A DNA stretch of 64,000 bases from NCBI GenBank assembly GCA_947585595.1, contig CANPXB010000004.1, positions 1 through 64,000 of the forward strand, in the 5' to 3' direction. Below are positions 9,915-18,902 of this stretch, one piece after another; position 1 is the stretch's first letter, and the number at the start of each line of letters is the position of its first letter. A program made the position numbers and the translations under genes. The stretch comes from an uncultured Bacilli bacterium. Lineage in GTDB: Bacteria > Bacillota_I > Bacilli_A > RF39 > UBA660. Under the pieces are notes generated by a model. The model was not told where the DNA came from. It worked only from the letters and a program-made list of their open reading frames with translations, and did no database searches.

Positions 9915-9937
9915 TGAAAAAAGCCTTTTTAAGGCTT
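9915..9937 (-). terminator. Intrinsic terminator of the 283-aa membrane protein gene
   Basis: Stem AAGCCTT / AAGGCTT (9921-9937) followed by TTTTC on the minus strand. The gene's TAA stop is part of the stem. Confidence 0.8.
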
Positions 9938-10787
9938 ATTTTTTGTTAAAATCAGTTATGATAGTATAAATATTCATAATATTAGTTTTGTCTTCATCTG
10001 CATAGTTATTTAAGATTTTTTCAACTTGTTCTTTTTCTTTTAAATTATTATTTTTTAATAGCTTTTCAAATCTATTAATAGCATTAATAATAGATTCACG
10101 ATCACTAATATGATAAACTGATTTTTCTTGCATAATACCATATGAATATTCTTTTCTTAAGATAGCATTAAAGTTTTCTTTAACTTTACGATAAGTAGTA
10201 GGATTTTTATATTCTTCGTTAATCATTATTGCATAAGTTAAGTTATTAATAACATTATTTTTACTTTTAATAATATCGTAATATAAGTTTTTAAATTTAG
10301 CATATTGCATAATAACTTTTTCGCTCTTTAAGGTCTTTTTCTTTATTTCTGACATAGCTTGTTTATCTTTAGTAGATATTTTATATAAACTAACAAGATA
10401 GATAATTATTAAGAACCAGATAAATCCTTTAATATCTTCAGGATTAGGTATTACAGTATCTACTTTAGATATAAAGTAACTATAAGTAAAAATACTTAGA
10501 ATTACACTTAGTAAACTTTCAATTAAGAAAGAAGTTTTACTAGTTGTAGTTTCTTCACCAGATATATTAGTAACATAGAAGTTACGAATAAAGATTTCAA
10601 AGACTACAATTAAGTAGATATTATTACTTACCTTTGGTATTAATGCTGATACTATAATAATATATACTGTAGGTATTATTAAACGATTAATTAAATTATT
10701 TTCTTTTTTATTTATGTATTTTAAGATGATTGTTAATGGTATTGTTAGTAGGATTTGAGCTATTAAAGTTATTAATGTCATACGCAT
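9936..10787 (-). CDS. Multi-pass membrane protein with a C-terminal soluble domain, unknown
   Basis: 283 residues. The N-terminal half has about five hydrophobic segments (roughly 4-24, 34-52, 56-70, 86-106 and 122-138). A basic stretch and a soluble domain (about 145-283) follow. That domain contains NEEY (Glu191/Glu192) and, 25-26 residues later, YSYGIMQ (GIMQ at 217-220). This pattern is reminiscent of lysozyme-like lytic transglycosylase folds, where a catalytic Glu precedes a G(I/L)MQ motif. That relation is a guess, and the side of the membrane is unknown. The start ATG at 10787 lies in ATGCGTATG; codon 3 is an alternative. Monocistronic. Confidence 0.6.
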   Translation of the reverse strand: MRMTLITLIAQILLTIPLTIILKYINKKENNLINRLIIPTVYIIIVSALIPKVSNNIYLIVVFEIFIRNFYVTNISGEETTTSKTSFLIESLLSVILSIFTYSYFISKVDTVIPNPEDIKGFIWFLIIIYLVSLYKISTKDKQAMSEIKKKTLKSEKVIMQYAKFKNLYYDIIKSKNNVINNLTYAIMINEEYKNPTTYRKVKENFNAILRKEYSYGIMQEKSVYHISDRESIINAINRFEKLLKNNNLKEKEQVEKILNNYADEDKTNIMNIYTIITDFNKK

Positions 10788-10835
10788 TCTCCTTATTGGT
10801 TGTTATACTACTATAAAGATAAGGAAAAGTCAATT

Positions 10836-10858
10836 AAAAAAGCAGGGTATAACCTGCT
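10836..10858 (-). terminator. Intrinsic terminator of the 81-aa gene
   Basis: Stem AGCAGG-(T/G)-loop-CCTGCT followed by TTTTTT on the minus strand. The TAG stop of the gene lies in the stem. Confidence 0.8.
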
Positions 10859-11102
10859 AGATTTGGGATTTTAAAATTCTGGTTAGGATAATAATTAATT
10901 CTGGGTCTTTAACACGATCAACATAAGTATCTTGGCCATCAATTATTTCCTCAACAATCGCAACATTGGTAGGAATAATATCTTTATTTTCATCTACTCC
11001 CATAACTAAGAAGTATTTTACACCACCATACATTGTTTCATTTAATACTACATATTTTTCATTATTCTCTAAACTGATTATAGTATTAGTTCTTAAACTC
11101 AT
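10857..11102 (-). CDS. Small DUF1292-like protein
   Basis: 81 residues. The pattern of short beta strands (TIISLENNEKYVVLNETMY, GVKYFLVMGVD, NVAIVEEI) followed by a C-terminal helix resembles the small DUF1292 (YrzB-like) proteins of Firmicutes, whose function is unknown. It is soluble and acidic. The ATG at 11102 follows AGGAGAT. It is separated by 35 bp from the long coiled-coil gene upstream and may be cotranscribed with it. Family assignment is by eye and tentative. Confidence 0.6.
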   Translation of the reverse strand: MSLRTNTIISLENNEKYVVLNETMYGGVKYFLVMGVDENKDIIPTNVAIVEEIIDGQDTYVDRVKDPELIIILTRILKSQI

Positions 11103-11137
11103 AAAATCATCTCCTAACTATTGATTTTATCATATAT

Positions 11138-13006
11138 TTATATATTATCATTATTTTCTTCTAGTGTGTCATCAATTCGTTCAGTTTCTTCTGGTTGGAC
11201 ACTATCTTTAACATTATTTTCTAATTCTTCAGTTATTTCTGGTTCTAATACTGGTTCTTCTAACTCTTCTTCTGGAGTATCAAATGAATACTCTTCTTTT
11301 AATGATTCAAGTAGTTCTGGAGATGTTTCAATATCATCTTCAGTTATTACTTTAATACCACGTTTTTCTTCATGAGGAGTATCTTCTCTTTCTAAGTTAG
11401 ATATAACAACACCTTTAGATAGATAGTTATCATAATCTTTTGGTACTAATTCATTAGTTTCATTAATGATATTCATATCGACAGAATCAGTTAAATTGAT
11501 TTTTAATTCATCTTCTAGACGACGGATAACATCAATTGGTGTATCAGGGAATTGACGACGATGTTTTAAATCAATAACTGTTTGAGCTAGATCTTTAAGA
11601 ATATCTTTATCTTTATTTCTAGTTGTAATATCAATTAAACCAGATTTTTTAGATAATAAGCGATTACGCATGATGGTTATTTCTTTTTGAGCTTCTAAGA
11701 TGTTGCTTTTTATTGCTTCACATTCAGTTTTAATAGTTGCTGATGCTTTAGCAATATCTTCAGCTTCATCTAATCTAAATTGAGTAGCTATTTTCTCAGC
11801 TTCAACTATATCATCACGTTTTTCATCAAGTGATACTTTTAAACTAGCTTTAACGCTGATATTTGAATCTGGTGTATTGTCATAAGCTTTTTGGAATTCA
11901 TCTAAGTCTCTTTTCATTTCATTAATCATATCAGTTATTTCTTGTTGAGTTTGATGATATTGATAATTTTGATCTTGATCAACTAATGAAACTTTTTCTT
12001 CAAGTTCGGTTAAATCATCTTGCCAATTAGAAATTCTTTTTTCTAGGAAACTTATTCTTGTTTTCTCAGGAGTATTTGCTTCTAAGATATTATAAGATTT
12101 TTGATCGATTTCGTTAGCAAATGAATCACGTACTTGAGTTGCTCTTAGTAATTCTTCTTCTAATTTATTATCATCAGGTATATTAATATATGGAACACGA
12201 ATAACGATATTGATTAAATCAACTAAATAATCTCTAGCACTTTCGATTCCATCTCCACTATTAATAATATCTTTTATTTTAGTTTCAATGTATTTAGGAT
12301 CTTTTTGTAATTCTTTTAAACGATCATTAAGGTCATTAATTTTTTCTTCAAGTTCTTCAACTTTTTTAACATTATTATCTCTTTTAGAATGATCAACATA
12401 GTTATCTTTATTTTCTAAATTAGCTTGAGTTTCAGCAAGTAATTTTTTCTTTTTATCAATACTATCTTCTAGTTCACTAATATCATTAGTTATTTCAACT
12501 ATTTGATCTTGAATAGCATTATAATCTTTACTTCCTTCTTTAAGACTTTCATCGATATCGTTAATCTTTTTGGAAGTATCATCAATTAAACTATTATATC
12601 TATCGATTGTTTCATTATCACTTACAGAAACAACACGTTCTTTCATACTTAAGATGTATTTTTCATAACTAGATTTAGTTTCTCTTAAAACATTAGTGCT
12701 TTCATAAGCTTTAGTTTCAGATTCTTTTAATTTATTTAATTCTTTATTTTTTTCTTTTAATTCGTTTTTTAAAGATTGTAGTTGTCTTTTAGTAATGATT
12801 TCAATATTACGATCGGCCATTTCTGCACTTGTATCATAACTATCATCATCTGATAGGGATTTTATTTCATTTATTTCTTGTTGATAGTTTCTTATTTTAT
12901 TTTTTATTTCAACTTCTTCAACACGCAAAGATGGACCATCACTTTTTGAACGGCACATTTTAACTAAAACATCTAAATTCCATAATACCTTCAATTTATC
13001 GTCCAT
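11138..13006 (-). CDS. Long coiled-coil protein with acidic C-terminal tail
   Basis: 622 residues, no signal peptide or membrane segment. Most of residues 25-440 is predicted by eye to be helical coiled coil (rich in E, K, L, D, I and Q with heptad-like spacing). A short hydrophobic stretch (LVDLINIVIRVPYINIP, about 265-281) breaks it. The last ~110 residues are strongly acidic and Pro/Glu-rich. This looks like a structural or scaffold protein, perhaps cytoskeletal or linked to division, but no family was recognised. ATG at 13006 is preceded by AAGGGTG. Transcribed divergently from the small gene at 13121. Confidence 0.75.
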   Translation of the reverse strand: MDDKLKVLWNLDVLVKMCRSKSDGPSLRVEEVEIKNKIRNYQQEINEIKSLSDDDSYDTSAEMADRNIEIITKRQLQSLKNELKEKNKELNKLKESETKAYESTNVLRETKSSYEKYILSMKERVVSVSDNETIDRYNSLIDDTSKKINDIDESLKEGSKDYNAIQDQIVEITNDISELEDSIDKKKKLLAETQANLENKDNYVDHSKRDNNVKKVEELEEKINDLNDRLKELQKDPKYIETKIKDIINSGDGIESARDYLVDLINIVIRVPYINIPDDNKLEEELLRATQVRDSFANEIDQKSYNILEANTPEKTRISFLEKRISNWQDDLTELEEKVSLVDQDQNYQYHQTQQEITDMINEMKRDLDEFQKAYDNTPDSNISVKASLKVSLDEKRDDIVEAEKIATQFRLDEAEDIAKASATIKTECEAIKSNILEAQKEITIMRNRLLSKKSGLIDITTRNKDKDILKDLAQTVIDLKHRRQFPDTPIDVIRRLEDELKINLTDSVDMNIINETNELVPKDYDNYLSKGVVISNLEREDTPHEEKRGIKVITEDDIETSPELLESLKEEYSFDTPEEELEEPVLEPEITEELENNVKDSVQPEETERIDDTLEENNDNI

Positions 13007-13120
13007 AATAATACACCCTTTTATTCTAGTCTAAATATATTCTAACATAAAGATTGGGTATTTTCAATAAAACTATTATTTTATCTTAAGATTCATATAT
13101 TTATTATAGTGAGGTGGTAT

Positions 13121-13465
13121 ATGCATAATTTTCCACCAAATATTGATCCGAAAATATCGACTTTAAGTGCGGTAGTAATTGGTTTTGCTTTAATAGATCA
13201 TTTTACAGCGAGTGAGCAGAATGCTCTTGGTAACTGGTTTATTACAATTGGTCAGATACTGGAAAATAACTCAGCTTTTCAACAACTTATTGAAGGACGT
13301 ATTCAAGGTAATTCAATTAATATTAATAGTCAGAAATATAAAGAAACTGGTAATCCTTATATGGATAATGAAGCTTGGATGGAATCACCTTCTGATAAGG
13401 AATTTAAGGATTTAAAAGAGACGGTTGAAATTATGAAAAAGGAATTAGAAAAATTAAGTAAATAA
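13121..13465 (+). CDS. Small uncharacterised protein
   Basis: 114 residues, one of the few plus-strand genes. The start is taken at the ATG at 13121, because the upstream GTG codon at 13109 is part of the ribosome-binding site (GTGAGGTGG, 8 nt before the ATG). The N-terminal half (PPNIDPKISTLSAVVIGFAL) is mildly hydrophobic and the middle holds polar repeats. The C-terminal 30 residues form a short coiled coil (KEFKDLKETVEIMKKELEKL). The family was not recognised. It converges on rplQ and shares a bidirectional terminator with it. Confidence 0.75.
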   Translation: MHNFPPNIDPKISTLSAVVIGFALIDHFTASEQNALGNWFITIGQILENNSAFQQLIEGRIQGNSININSQKYKETGNPYMDNEAWMESPSDKEFKDLKETVEIMKKELEKLSK

Positions 13466-13490
13466 AAAAGAACTATTATACTAGTTCTAA
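13463..13490. terminator. Bidirectional terminator between the 114-aa gene and rplQ
   Basis: Stem AGAACTA / TAGTTCT with 6-nt loop. The minus strand continues into TTTTTT and the plus strand into AATTTT. The rplQ stop codon lies in the loop. Confidence 0.8.
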
Positions 13491-13820
13491 TTTTACGGTT
13501 AGAGCATCGTCTCCAACTCTTTCTTTTAATTTTATGATTCTAGTGTATCCACCATTTCTAGTTTCATATTTTTTAGCTAATTCATTGAATACTTTATCAA
13601 CTACTAATGTATCATTATTTAGGAAAGCTAATGCTTTTCTACGACATACTAAAGTACCTCTTTTGCCGTAAGTAATCATACGATCAACAAATTTTCTTAC
13701 TTCTTTGGCTCTAGCTTCAGTAGTTACAACAGATTCATTTAGAATAACATCTTTTGTTAAACTAGCTAAAATACTTCTACGAATGCTTTTTTCTCTATTT
13801 AATCTTCTATATTTTGCCAT
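13476..13820 (-). CDS. rplQ: 50S ribosomal protein L17
   Basis: 114 residues, typical length for bacterial L17. It begins MAKYRRLNREKSIRRSIL and has the central TTEARAKEVRKFVDRMIT region and the C-terminal GGYTRIIKL. It is the last gene of the ribosomal superoperon, 28 bp after rpoA, and ends in the shared terminator. In Bacillus ecfA (cbiO) and truA follow here; in this window they do not. Confidence 0.97.
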   Translation of the reverse strand: MAKYRRLNREKSIRRSILASLTKDVILNESVVTTEARAKEVRKFVDRMITYGKRGTLVCRRKALAFLNNDTLVVDKVFNELAKKYETRNGGYTRIIKLKERVGDDALTVKLELV

Positions 13821-13848
13821 AAGTATTTTACCTCCTATTTATTATTTT

Positions 13849-14793
13849 TTAATCGCGGAACTTAAGTCCCATTTCTTTTACTTTATCAATAACTTCCTTT
13901 AAAGATTTCTTACCTAGATTACGAATCTTAGTAACTTCAACTTCTTTTTTAGAAATTAAATCTTGAACTGTATTAATACCAGCTCTCTTTAAGCAATTGT
14001 AAGCACGAACTGAGAACTCTATTTCTTCGATTGGTGTTTCTAATGTCTTAGTGATTGTATCTACCTTTTTCTCAGCCATTAAGCCTGAAACATCACTTAT
14101 TGCATTTAAATCTGTGACAATGTTAAAATGTTCAATTAGGATTCTTGCTGATAAAGCCATAGCTTCTTCTGGAGTAATAGATCCGTTTGTATAAACGTTC
14201 ATGATTAATTTATCAAAGTTTTCATTTTGACCAACACGAGCGCTTTCTACTTCATAACTAACTCTTTCAATTGGAGAATATAATGAATCGATAGCGATTA
14301 CACCAATTTTATTTTCACCAAATAATTTTTGGTTAGTTTTTGAATCAACATATCCACGACCATTACTTACAGTCATTTCCATTTCTAGTTTTCCACCTTT
14401 AACAAGGTTAGCAATTACTAAATCAGGGTTTACTATTTCAACATCAGCATCTCTTTCGATATCGCCAGCTGTTACAGCACCTTCTTTGTCAGCAAATAAT
14501 CTAATAACTTTGTCTTCTTCAGAATGATTTTTAATTACGATGCTTTTTAAGGCAAGAACGATAGCTGTGACATCTTCAACAACACCATCTATTTTTTGGA
14601 ATTCATGCATTACTCCTTCAATTTTTACTGAAGTAATAGCACTTCCTGGTAGTGAAGATAGCATAACTCTTCTTAATGCGTTTCCGATTGTTGTACCAAA
14701 ACCTCTTTCAAGGGGTTCTAGTTCAAATTTTCCATAGTGATTACTCTCGATGTATTCAGTAATTTTGTATTCTGGTTTTTCAAATCTTAACAT
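13849..14793 (-). CDS. rpoA: RNA polymerase alpha subunit
   Basis: 314 residues. The alpha-NTD (about 1-230) drives RNAP assembly and shows ERGFGTTIGNALRRVMLSS. A linker leads to the alpha-CTD (about 250-314), with IEEIEFSVRAYNCLKRAGI and the helix-hairpin-helix NLGKKSLKEV, which contacts UP elements and activators. It sits between rpsK and rplQ, the standard place. Confidence 0.98.
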   Translation of the reverse strand: MLRFEKPEYKITEYIESNHYGKFELEPLERGFGTTIGNALRRVMLSSLPGSAITSVKIEGVMHEFQKIDGVVEDVTAIVLALKSIVIKNHSEEDKVIRLFADKEGAVTAGDIERDADVEIVNPDLVIANLVKGGKLEMEMTVSNGRGYVDSKTNQKLFGENKIGVIAIDSLYSPIERVSYEVESARVGQNENFDKLIMNVYTNGSITPEEAMALSARILIEHFNIVTDLNAISDVSGLMAEKKVDTITKTLETPIEEIEFSVRAYNCLKRAGINTVQDLISKKEVEVTKIRNLGKKSLKEVIDKVKEMGLKFRD

Positions 14794-14820
14794 ATCCTTA
14801 AGTTCCCTTCTTTCACTTTA

Positions 14821-15204
14821 TTAATTTCTTGGACGTTTTGGTGGACGACATCCGTTATGTGGAACTGGAGTAACGTCATTAATAGTTGTAATTTCTAATC
14901 CTGCAGTTTGTAATGAACGAATTGCGTTTTCACGTCCTGCACCTAAACCTTTAACAAATACTTCTACTTTTCTAACTCCGTTGTCCATTGCAGCTTTGGC
15001 AGCAGCTTCAGCACTCATACCAGCAGCAAATGGAGTTTTCTTTTTACTTCCTTTATATCCAATAGTACCAGCAGAAGCCCAGCTAATAACATTACCATCT
15101 TTATCTGAAATTGTTACAACAGTATTGTTATATGTTGAATGAATATGAGCTTGTGCTTCAGGTATATTCTTTTTAACTTTTCTTTTTCTTCTATTGTAAG
15201 CCAT
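14821..15204 (-). CDS. rpsK: 30S ribosomal protein S11
   Basis: 127 residues; 30S platform protein near the Shine-Dalgarno helix. The conserved [14 protein letters not shown] block and the C-terminal [17 protein letters not shown] are present. RBS AGGAGG upstream of the ATG at 15204. Lies between rpsM and rpoA. Confidence 0.98.
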   Translation of the reverse strand: MAYNRRKRKVKKNIPEAQAHIHSTYNNTVVTISDKDGNVISWASAGTIGYKGSKKKTPFAAGMSAEAAAKAAMDNGVRKVEVFVKGLGAGRENAIRSLQTAGLEITTINDVTPVPHNGCRPPKRPRN

Positions 15205-15225
15205 AATCTTCTAACCTCCTATTTA

Positions 15226-15600
15226 TTATTTAGTAGCTTTCTTCTTGTTAGCAACTACTTTACCTTTACCTTTTCTTGTACGAGCATTTCTTGAAGTTCT
15301 TTGACCATGTACTGGAAGACCTTTTTTATGTCTTGTACCTTGGTAACTATTAACTTCCATTTTGTTTTTAATATTTAATTGAACTTCACGACGAAGATCA
15401 CCTTCAACCATGTGTTTTTCTACTTCTTTACGAAGAGCAGTAACTTCATCTTCAGTTAAATCTTTAATCTTTTTATCTCTTGCTACTTTAGCAGCATCAC
15501 AAATTTGGTTAGCTAAACTTCTACCTATACCATAAATAGCAGTTAACCCAATACAAGTATGTTTTTCACCTGGTAATTCAATATTTTTAATACGTGCCAT
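15226..15600 (-). CDS. rpsM: 30S ribosomal protein S13
   Basis: 124 residues; 30S head protein contacting P-site tRNA and the B1 bridge. The N-terminus [20 protein letters not shown] is slightly unusual (canonical forms have MARIAGVDIP), but the [11 protein letters not shown] helix-turn motif and the basic tail [17 protein letters not shown]-like region are typical. 14 bp separate it from rpmJ. Confidence 0.97.
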   Translation of the reverse strand: MARIKNIELPGEKHTCIGLTAIYGIGRSLANQICDAAKVARDKKIKDLTEDEVTALRKEVEKHMVEGDLRREVQLNIKNKMEVNSYQGTRHKKGLPVHGQRTSRNARTRKGKGKVVANKKKATK

Positions 15601-15614
15601 AATTTACCTCCTAA

Positions 15615-15728
15615 TTAGCCTTGTTTTTGTTTGTGTTTTGGATTTTCACAAATAACCATTATTTTTCCTTTTCTTTTTATAATTTTGCATTTAGCGCAAA
15701 TTTTTTTAACTGATGGTCTAACTTTCAT
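15615..15728 (-). CDS. rpmJ: 50S ribosomal protein L36 (zinc-binding form)
   Basis: A 37-residue gene read directly from the sequence, starting [20 protein letters not shown] and ending KHKQKQG, then TAA. The four zinc ligands are Cys11, Cys14, Cys27 and His32, the C+ form. It sits between infA and rpsM with an AGG-containing RBS, the usual place. Confidence 0.97.
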   Translation of the reverse strand: MKVRPSVKKICAKCKIIKRKGKIMVICENPKHKQKQG

Positions 15729-15742
15729 AATTGTACCTCCAT

Positions 15743-15961
15743 TTATTTTTTATTCCATATTATACGCCCACGTGTTAAGTCATAAGGCGACAATTCAATA
15801 GTAACTGTATCACCTGGTAAGATACGAATCATATTAACGCGCATTTTACCAGAAACGTAGGCTTCTACAGTATGTCCATTAGGTAATTCAACAATTGGAG
15901 TTCCTCCTTTAAGGATCTCAACAACTTTACCTTCAACTTCTATTTTTTCTTCTTTAGCCAT
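15743..15961 (-). CDS. infA: Translation initiation factor IF-1
   Basis: 72-residue OB-fold protein that occupies the A site of the 30S subunit during initiation. It begins [14 protein letters not shown] and has the conserved [21 protein letters not shown]. The start is the ATG at 15961, with GGAG 6 nt upstream; a longer frame from 15973 would put that RBS inside the gene. Residues 22-27 (GGTPIV) differ from the common NAMF(R/K)V. No map gene (methionine aminopeptidase) lies between adk and infA. Confidence 0.96.
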   Translation of the reverse strand: MAKEEKIEVEGKVVEILKGGTPIVELPNGHTVEAYVSGKMRVNMIRILPGDTVTIELSPYDLTRGRIIWNKK

Positions 15962-16009
15962 ATATATCTCCATAACTATATTAGAGTGTTATTGGATGTG
16001 AATAACAAA

Positions 16010-16678
16010 TTAGTTATTCACATCATCACTCTCAAGAATTTTTTCTATTTCTTTAAAAACTGTTTCAGGATTACTACTTGAATCAACAGTTTTTAATACG
16101 CCTTTCTCTTTATAATAATCGATTATTGGTTCAGTTACCTCAAAATATGTTTTAACTCTTGTGTTCATGGCTTCTTCATTATCATCTTCTCTTTGATACA
16201 ACTTTCCACCACATTTGTCACAAACACCATCAACTTTTGGTTTGAATTCATCGTTATAGATATTGTAGATTGCTCCGCAATCACGGCAAATTCTTCGACC
16301 AATAATTCTTTGTTTTAATAATTCATTTGGAATTGTTAAATTTATTACAACCCCTAATTCTTTTCCTAATTTATTTAGGATTTCGTCATATCCCTTAGCT
16401 TGTTCTAGATTTCTAGGAAAGCCATCAAGGATATACCCCTTCTCACACTCTGGTTGAGTAATTTTATACTCAATTGCTTCGTAGATGATATCATTTGGAA
16501 CAAAAATACCATTATCAATCATATTTTTAATTTTTGTTCCAAGTTCATCTTCGACAGCTGCTCTTTCTCTTAGGATATCTCCTGTAGAGATATGAGCATA
16601 ATGATATTTTTCTTTTAGTTTTTTGGCAAAGGTACCTTTACCAGCACCTTGCACTGCTAAAAATATTATATTCTTCAT
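16010..16678 (-). CDS. adk: Adenylate kinase with altered P-loop
   Basis: Interconverts ATP + AMP and 2 ADP. 222 residues, long (zinc-LID) form. The LID holds the Cys pairs CRDC and CDKC. NMP-binding residues STGD (about 32-35) and DGFPRN (about 90-95) are intact. The P-loop reads AVQGAGKGT (8-16): the first glycine of the usual GxxGxGKGT is Ala8. The ATG overlaps the secY stop (TAATG), indicating coupling. Activity is probably retained because the GAGKGT core is intact, but Ala8 is unusual. Confidence 0.95.
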   Translation of the reverse strand: MKNIIFLAVQGAGKGTFAKKLKEKYHYAHISTGDILRERAAVEDELGTKIKNMIDNGIFVPNDIIYEAIEYKITQPECEKGYILDGFPRNLEQAKGYDEILNKLGKELGVVINLTIPNELLKQRIIGRRICRDCGAIYNIYNDEFKPKVDGVCDKCGGKLYQREDDNEEAMNTRVKTYFEVTEPIIDYYKEKGVLKTVDSSSNPETVFKEIEKILESDDVNN

Positions 16679-17937
16679 TATCTTTTTATTCCTGCTCTGT
16701 GACTACGACTTATTAAACTACTTTCTAGTTGTTTGTAAGTTTCAATTGCAACTCCAACAACAATTAATAATCCAGTACCTCCAATTGTAACAGCATTTGA
16801 AAGACCAGAGAAGTTTGAGAATAAGATTGGTAGTCCAGCAATTATTACTAAGAAGATAGAACCAACTATTGTTAGTTTTCCTAAAACATTACTAACATAG
16901 TCAATTGTATCATTTCCTGGTCTAACACCTGGAATATAAGCACCACTCTTACTTAAGTTTTTAGACATTTCTTCAGGATTCATTTGTAAGAAAGTGTAGA
17001 AATATCCAAAGAACAATATTAATAAAATATATAGAATGAAACCAGTTAATGATGTATTAACAATATATGTATTAACAAAATTAATAGCTTTTTGATTCTT
17101 TATTAAATTAACAATTGTTACAGGTATTGTAAGTAATGTTGATGCAAAGATGACTGGAAGAACTCCAGCAGAGTTTATTTTTATTGGAAGATAATTTTGA
17201 TGTCCTCCGTAAGCACTATTTGTTCTATTAGCATATTGGATAGGAATTCTTCTTTCAGCAAGTTGAATCCATACCATACCAATAATGATTAGTAGATAGA
17301 TGATAACAAAGGCACCAAATAGTAATGATCCAACTACTTTAGTAAATGTAGCACCCATTACTAATTCACGGAATGCTGTAACGAAGATTGTTGGCATTGA
17401 TTGTAAAATACCAGCCATAATGAATAATGAAACTCCATTACCAATTCCTCTTTTAGTAATTTGATCACCTAACCATAATAGTAAACATGTACCAGCTGTT
17501 AGGACAACTGTTGTTTTTAAAATAGTTAAGACATCAGTTGTACCTGAATAAGCTACAGTAAAGATATAACCTTGTAAGAAGGCGAATAAAACACCTAAAT
17601 ATCTAGTTATTTTATTTATCTTTTGTTTACCAGTATATCCTTGTTCTTTTAATTCTTTAAAGTATGGAATAATATCCATTTGCAATATTTGCGTAATGAT
17701 TTGAGCGGTAATATATGGAGTAACACCTAAAGCGAAGATAGAGAATGATTTTAATCCTCCACCAGTCATTAGGTTAAAGATTTCTAGGAATCCTAATTCT
17801 TCATATATTGTACTAACCCATGGTACTGTTATAGAACTACCAAAGCAAAATATTGCTAAACAAAATAGTGTAAAATATATTCTTTTTCTTAAATCTCTAT
17901 TTGAACGTTTAAATAGCTGTTTTAGATTAGAAAACAT
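16678..17937 (-). CDS. secY: Preprotein translocase subunit SecY
   Basis: 419 residues, about ten transmembrane helices; forms the protein-conducting channel with SecE/SecG. It has the plug region after helix 1 (GGGLKSFSIFALGVTPYITAQ, shown in part: SFSIFALGVTPYITA), the cytosolic loop WIQLAERRIPIQYA before helix 6/7, and the SecA-contacting region PGVRPG with a basic C-terminus. It starts directly after rplO (stop and ATG adjacent) and ends in TAATG with adk. Confidence 0.98.
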   Translation of the reverse strand: MFSNLKQLFKRSNRDLRKRIYFTLFCLAIFCFGSSITVPWVSTIYEELGFLEIFNLMTGGGLKSFSIFALGVTPYITAQIITQILQMDIIPYFKELKEQGYTGKQKINKITRYLGVLFAFLQGYIFTVAYSGTTDVLTILKTTVVLTAGTCLLLWLGDQITKRGIGNGVSLFIMAGILQSMPTIFVTAFRELVMGATFTKVVGSLLFGAFVIIYLLIIIGMVWIQLAERRIPIQYANRTNSAYGGHQNYLPIKINSAGVLPVIFASTLLTIPVTIVNLIKNQKAINFVNTYIVNTSLTGFILYILLILFFGYFYTFLQMNPEEMSKNLSKSGAYIPGVRPGNDTIDYVSNVLGKLTIVGSIFLVIIAGLPILFSNFSGLSNAVTIGGTGLLIVVGVAIETYKQLESSLISRSHRAGIKR

Positions 17938-18381
17938 CTAGATCACCTCAGCTTTTCCGCCAGCACTTTCGATTTTTGTAACGGCTGAACTTGAGAATCT
18001 ATTAGCTTTAATTGTTAATTTCTTTTCTAGTTCACCATTGCCTAAGACTTTAACTCCACAAAGTTGTTTTTTAATAATCCCCTTTTCTTTTAATAATTCA
18101 GGAGTAACGACATCGCCATCCTCGAAGAATTTATTTAAATCACTTAAATTAATTGTTGCATATTCTACTCTAAATTTAGTATTTTTAAATCCACGTTTTG
18201 GTACTCTTCTATATAGAGGAGTTTGTCCACCTTGGAACCAAGCTGGAATACTTACACCAGAACGAGATTTTTGACCTTTTTGACCTCTAGTTGAAGTTTT
18301 ACCCATTCCACTACCTGGTCCACGGCCAACTCTTTTTCTTGCTTTTGCTTCAGGAGCAGCTTGTAATTCATTTAACTTCAT
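17938..18381 (-). CDS. rplO: 50S ribosomal protein L15
   Basis: About 147 residues, starting [20 protein letters not shown]. The start ATG at 18381 was chosen because the longer frame begins with TTG inside the GAGGAG ribosome-binding site, and L15 proteins start here. The glycine-rich [18 protein letters not shown] region is typical. It starts one base after the rpsE stop; the rpmD (L30) gene usually found between rpsE and rplO is missing. Confidence 0.97.
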   Translation of the reverse strand: MKLNELQAAPEAKARKRVGRGPGSGMGKTSTRGQKGQKSRSGVSIPAWFQGGQTPLYRRVPKRGFKNTKFRVEYATINLSDLNKFFEDGDVVTPELLKEKGIIKKQLCGVKVLGNGELEKKLTIKANRFSSSAVTKIESAGGKAEVI

Positions 18382-18382
18382 A

Positions 18383-18886
18383 TTATAGCTCCTCAACTTT
18401 CTTTCCTCTTAAAGCAGCAACTTGTTCAGGAGTTTTTTGCATTTTAAGAGCTTCTAATGTAGCTTTTGCAACGTTAATTTTAGTATTTGATCCAAGTGAT
18501 TTAGAAACGATATCACGAACTCCAGCAAGTTCTAGAACATCTCTGGCAGAACCACCAGCGATAACTCCAGTACCTTCTGAAGCAGGTTTAATTAGAACTT
18601 GAGCACGACCTACTTTTCCAATAGCTTCATGTGGGATTGTTCTATTATCAATTAAAGCAACTTTTGTTACGTTTTTATTAGCTGCTTGAATAGCTTTTTT
18701 AATAGCTTCTGGAACTTCATTAGCTTTTCCTGTTCCAATTCCTACTAAGCCTTTTCTATTTCCAACTACTACTGTAGCAGAAAATCTAAAATGACGACCA
18801 CCTTTAGTAACTTTTGTTACACGGCCAATAGAAACGACTTTTTCTTCAAGCAAACTTTTCTTAGAGTCCATTTTTGTTTTTGGCAT
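18383..18886 (-). CDS. rpsE: 30S ribosomal protein S5
   Basis: 167 residues. The N-terminal dsRBD-like domain has the conserved [18 protein letters not shown] and [13 protein letters not shown]. The C-terminal domain has [11 protein letters not shown]. Located at the 30S decoding-site side and important for accuracy. Between rplR and rplO. Confidence 0.98.
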   Translation of the reverse strand: MPKTKMDSKKSLLEEKVVSIGRVTKVTKGGRHFRFSATVVVGNRKGLVGIGTGKANEVPEAIKKAIQAANKNVTKVALIDNRTIPHEAIGKVGRAQVLIKPASEGTGVIAGGSARDVLELAGVRDIVSKSLGSNTKINVAKATLEALKMQKTPEQVAALRGKKVEEL

Positions 18887-18902
18887 AATCTGTACCTCCC
18901 TC

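Noticed and set aside
11121-11375. 84-aa Ser-rich plus-strand frame
   Set aside because: It is the antisense of the acidic tail of the coiled-coil gene; Glu/Asp codons read backwards give Ser-rich frames. The same applies to 25598-25888 over the L3 tail.
13109-13121. GTG start codon for the 114-aa gene (and likewise 34816 for the NlpC/P60 gene)
   Set aside because: The GTG is part of the GTGAGGTGG ribosome-binding site; the following ATG is at correct spacing in both genes.
18380-18400. Possible rpmD (L30) hidden between rpsE and rplO
   Set aside because: Only one base separates the two genes, so there is no room and no alternative frame.
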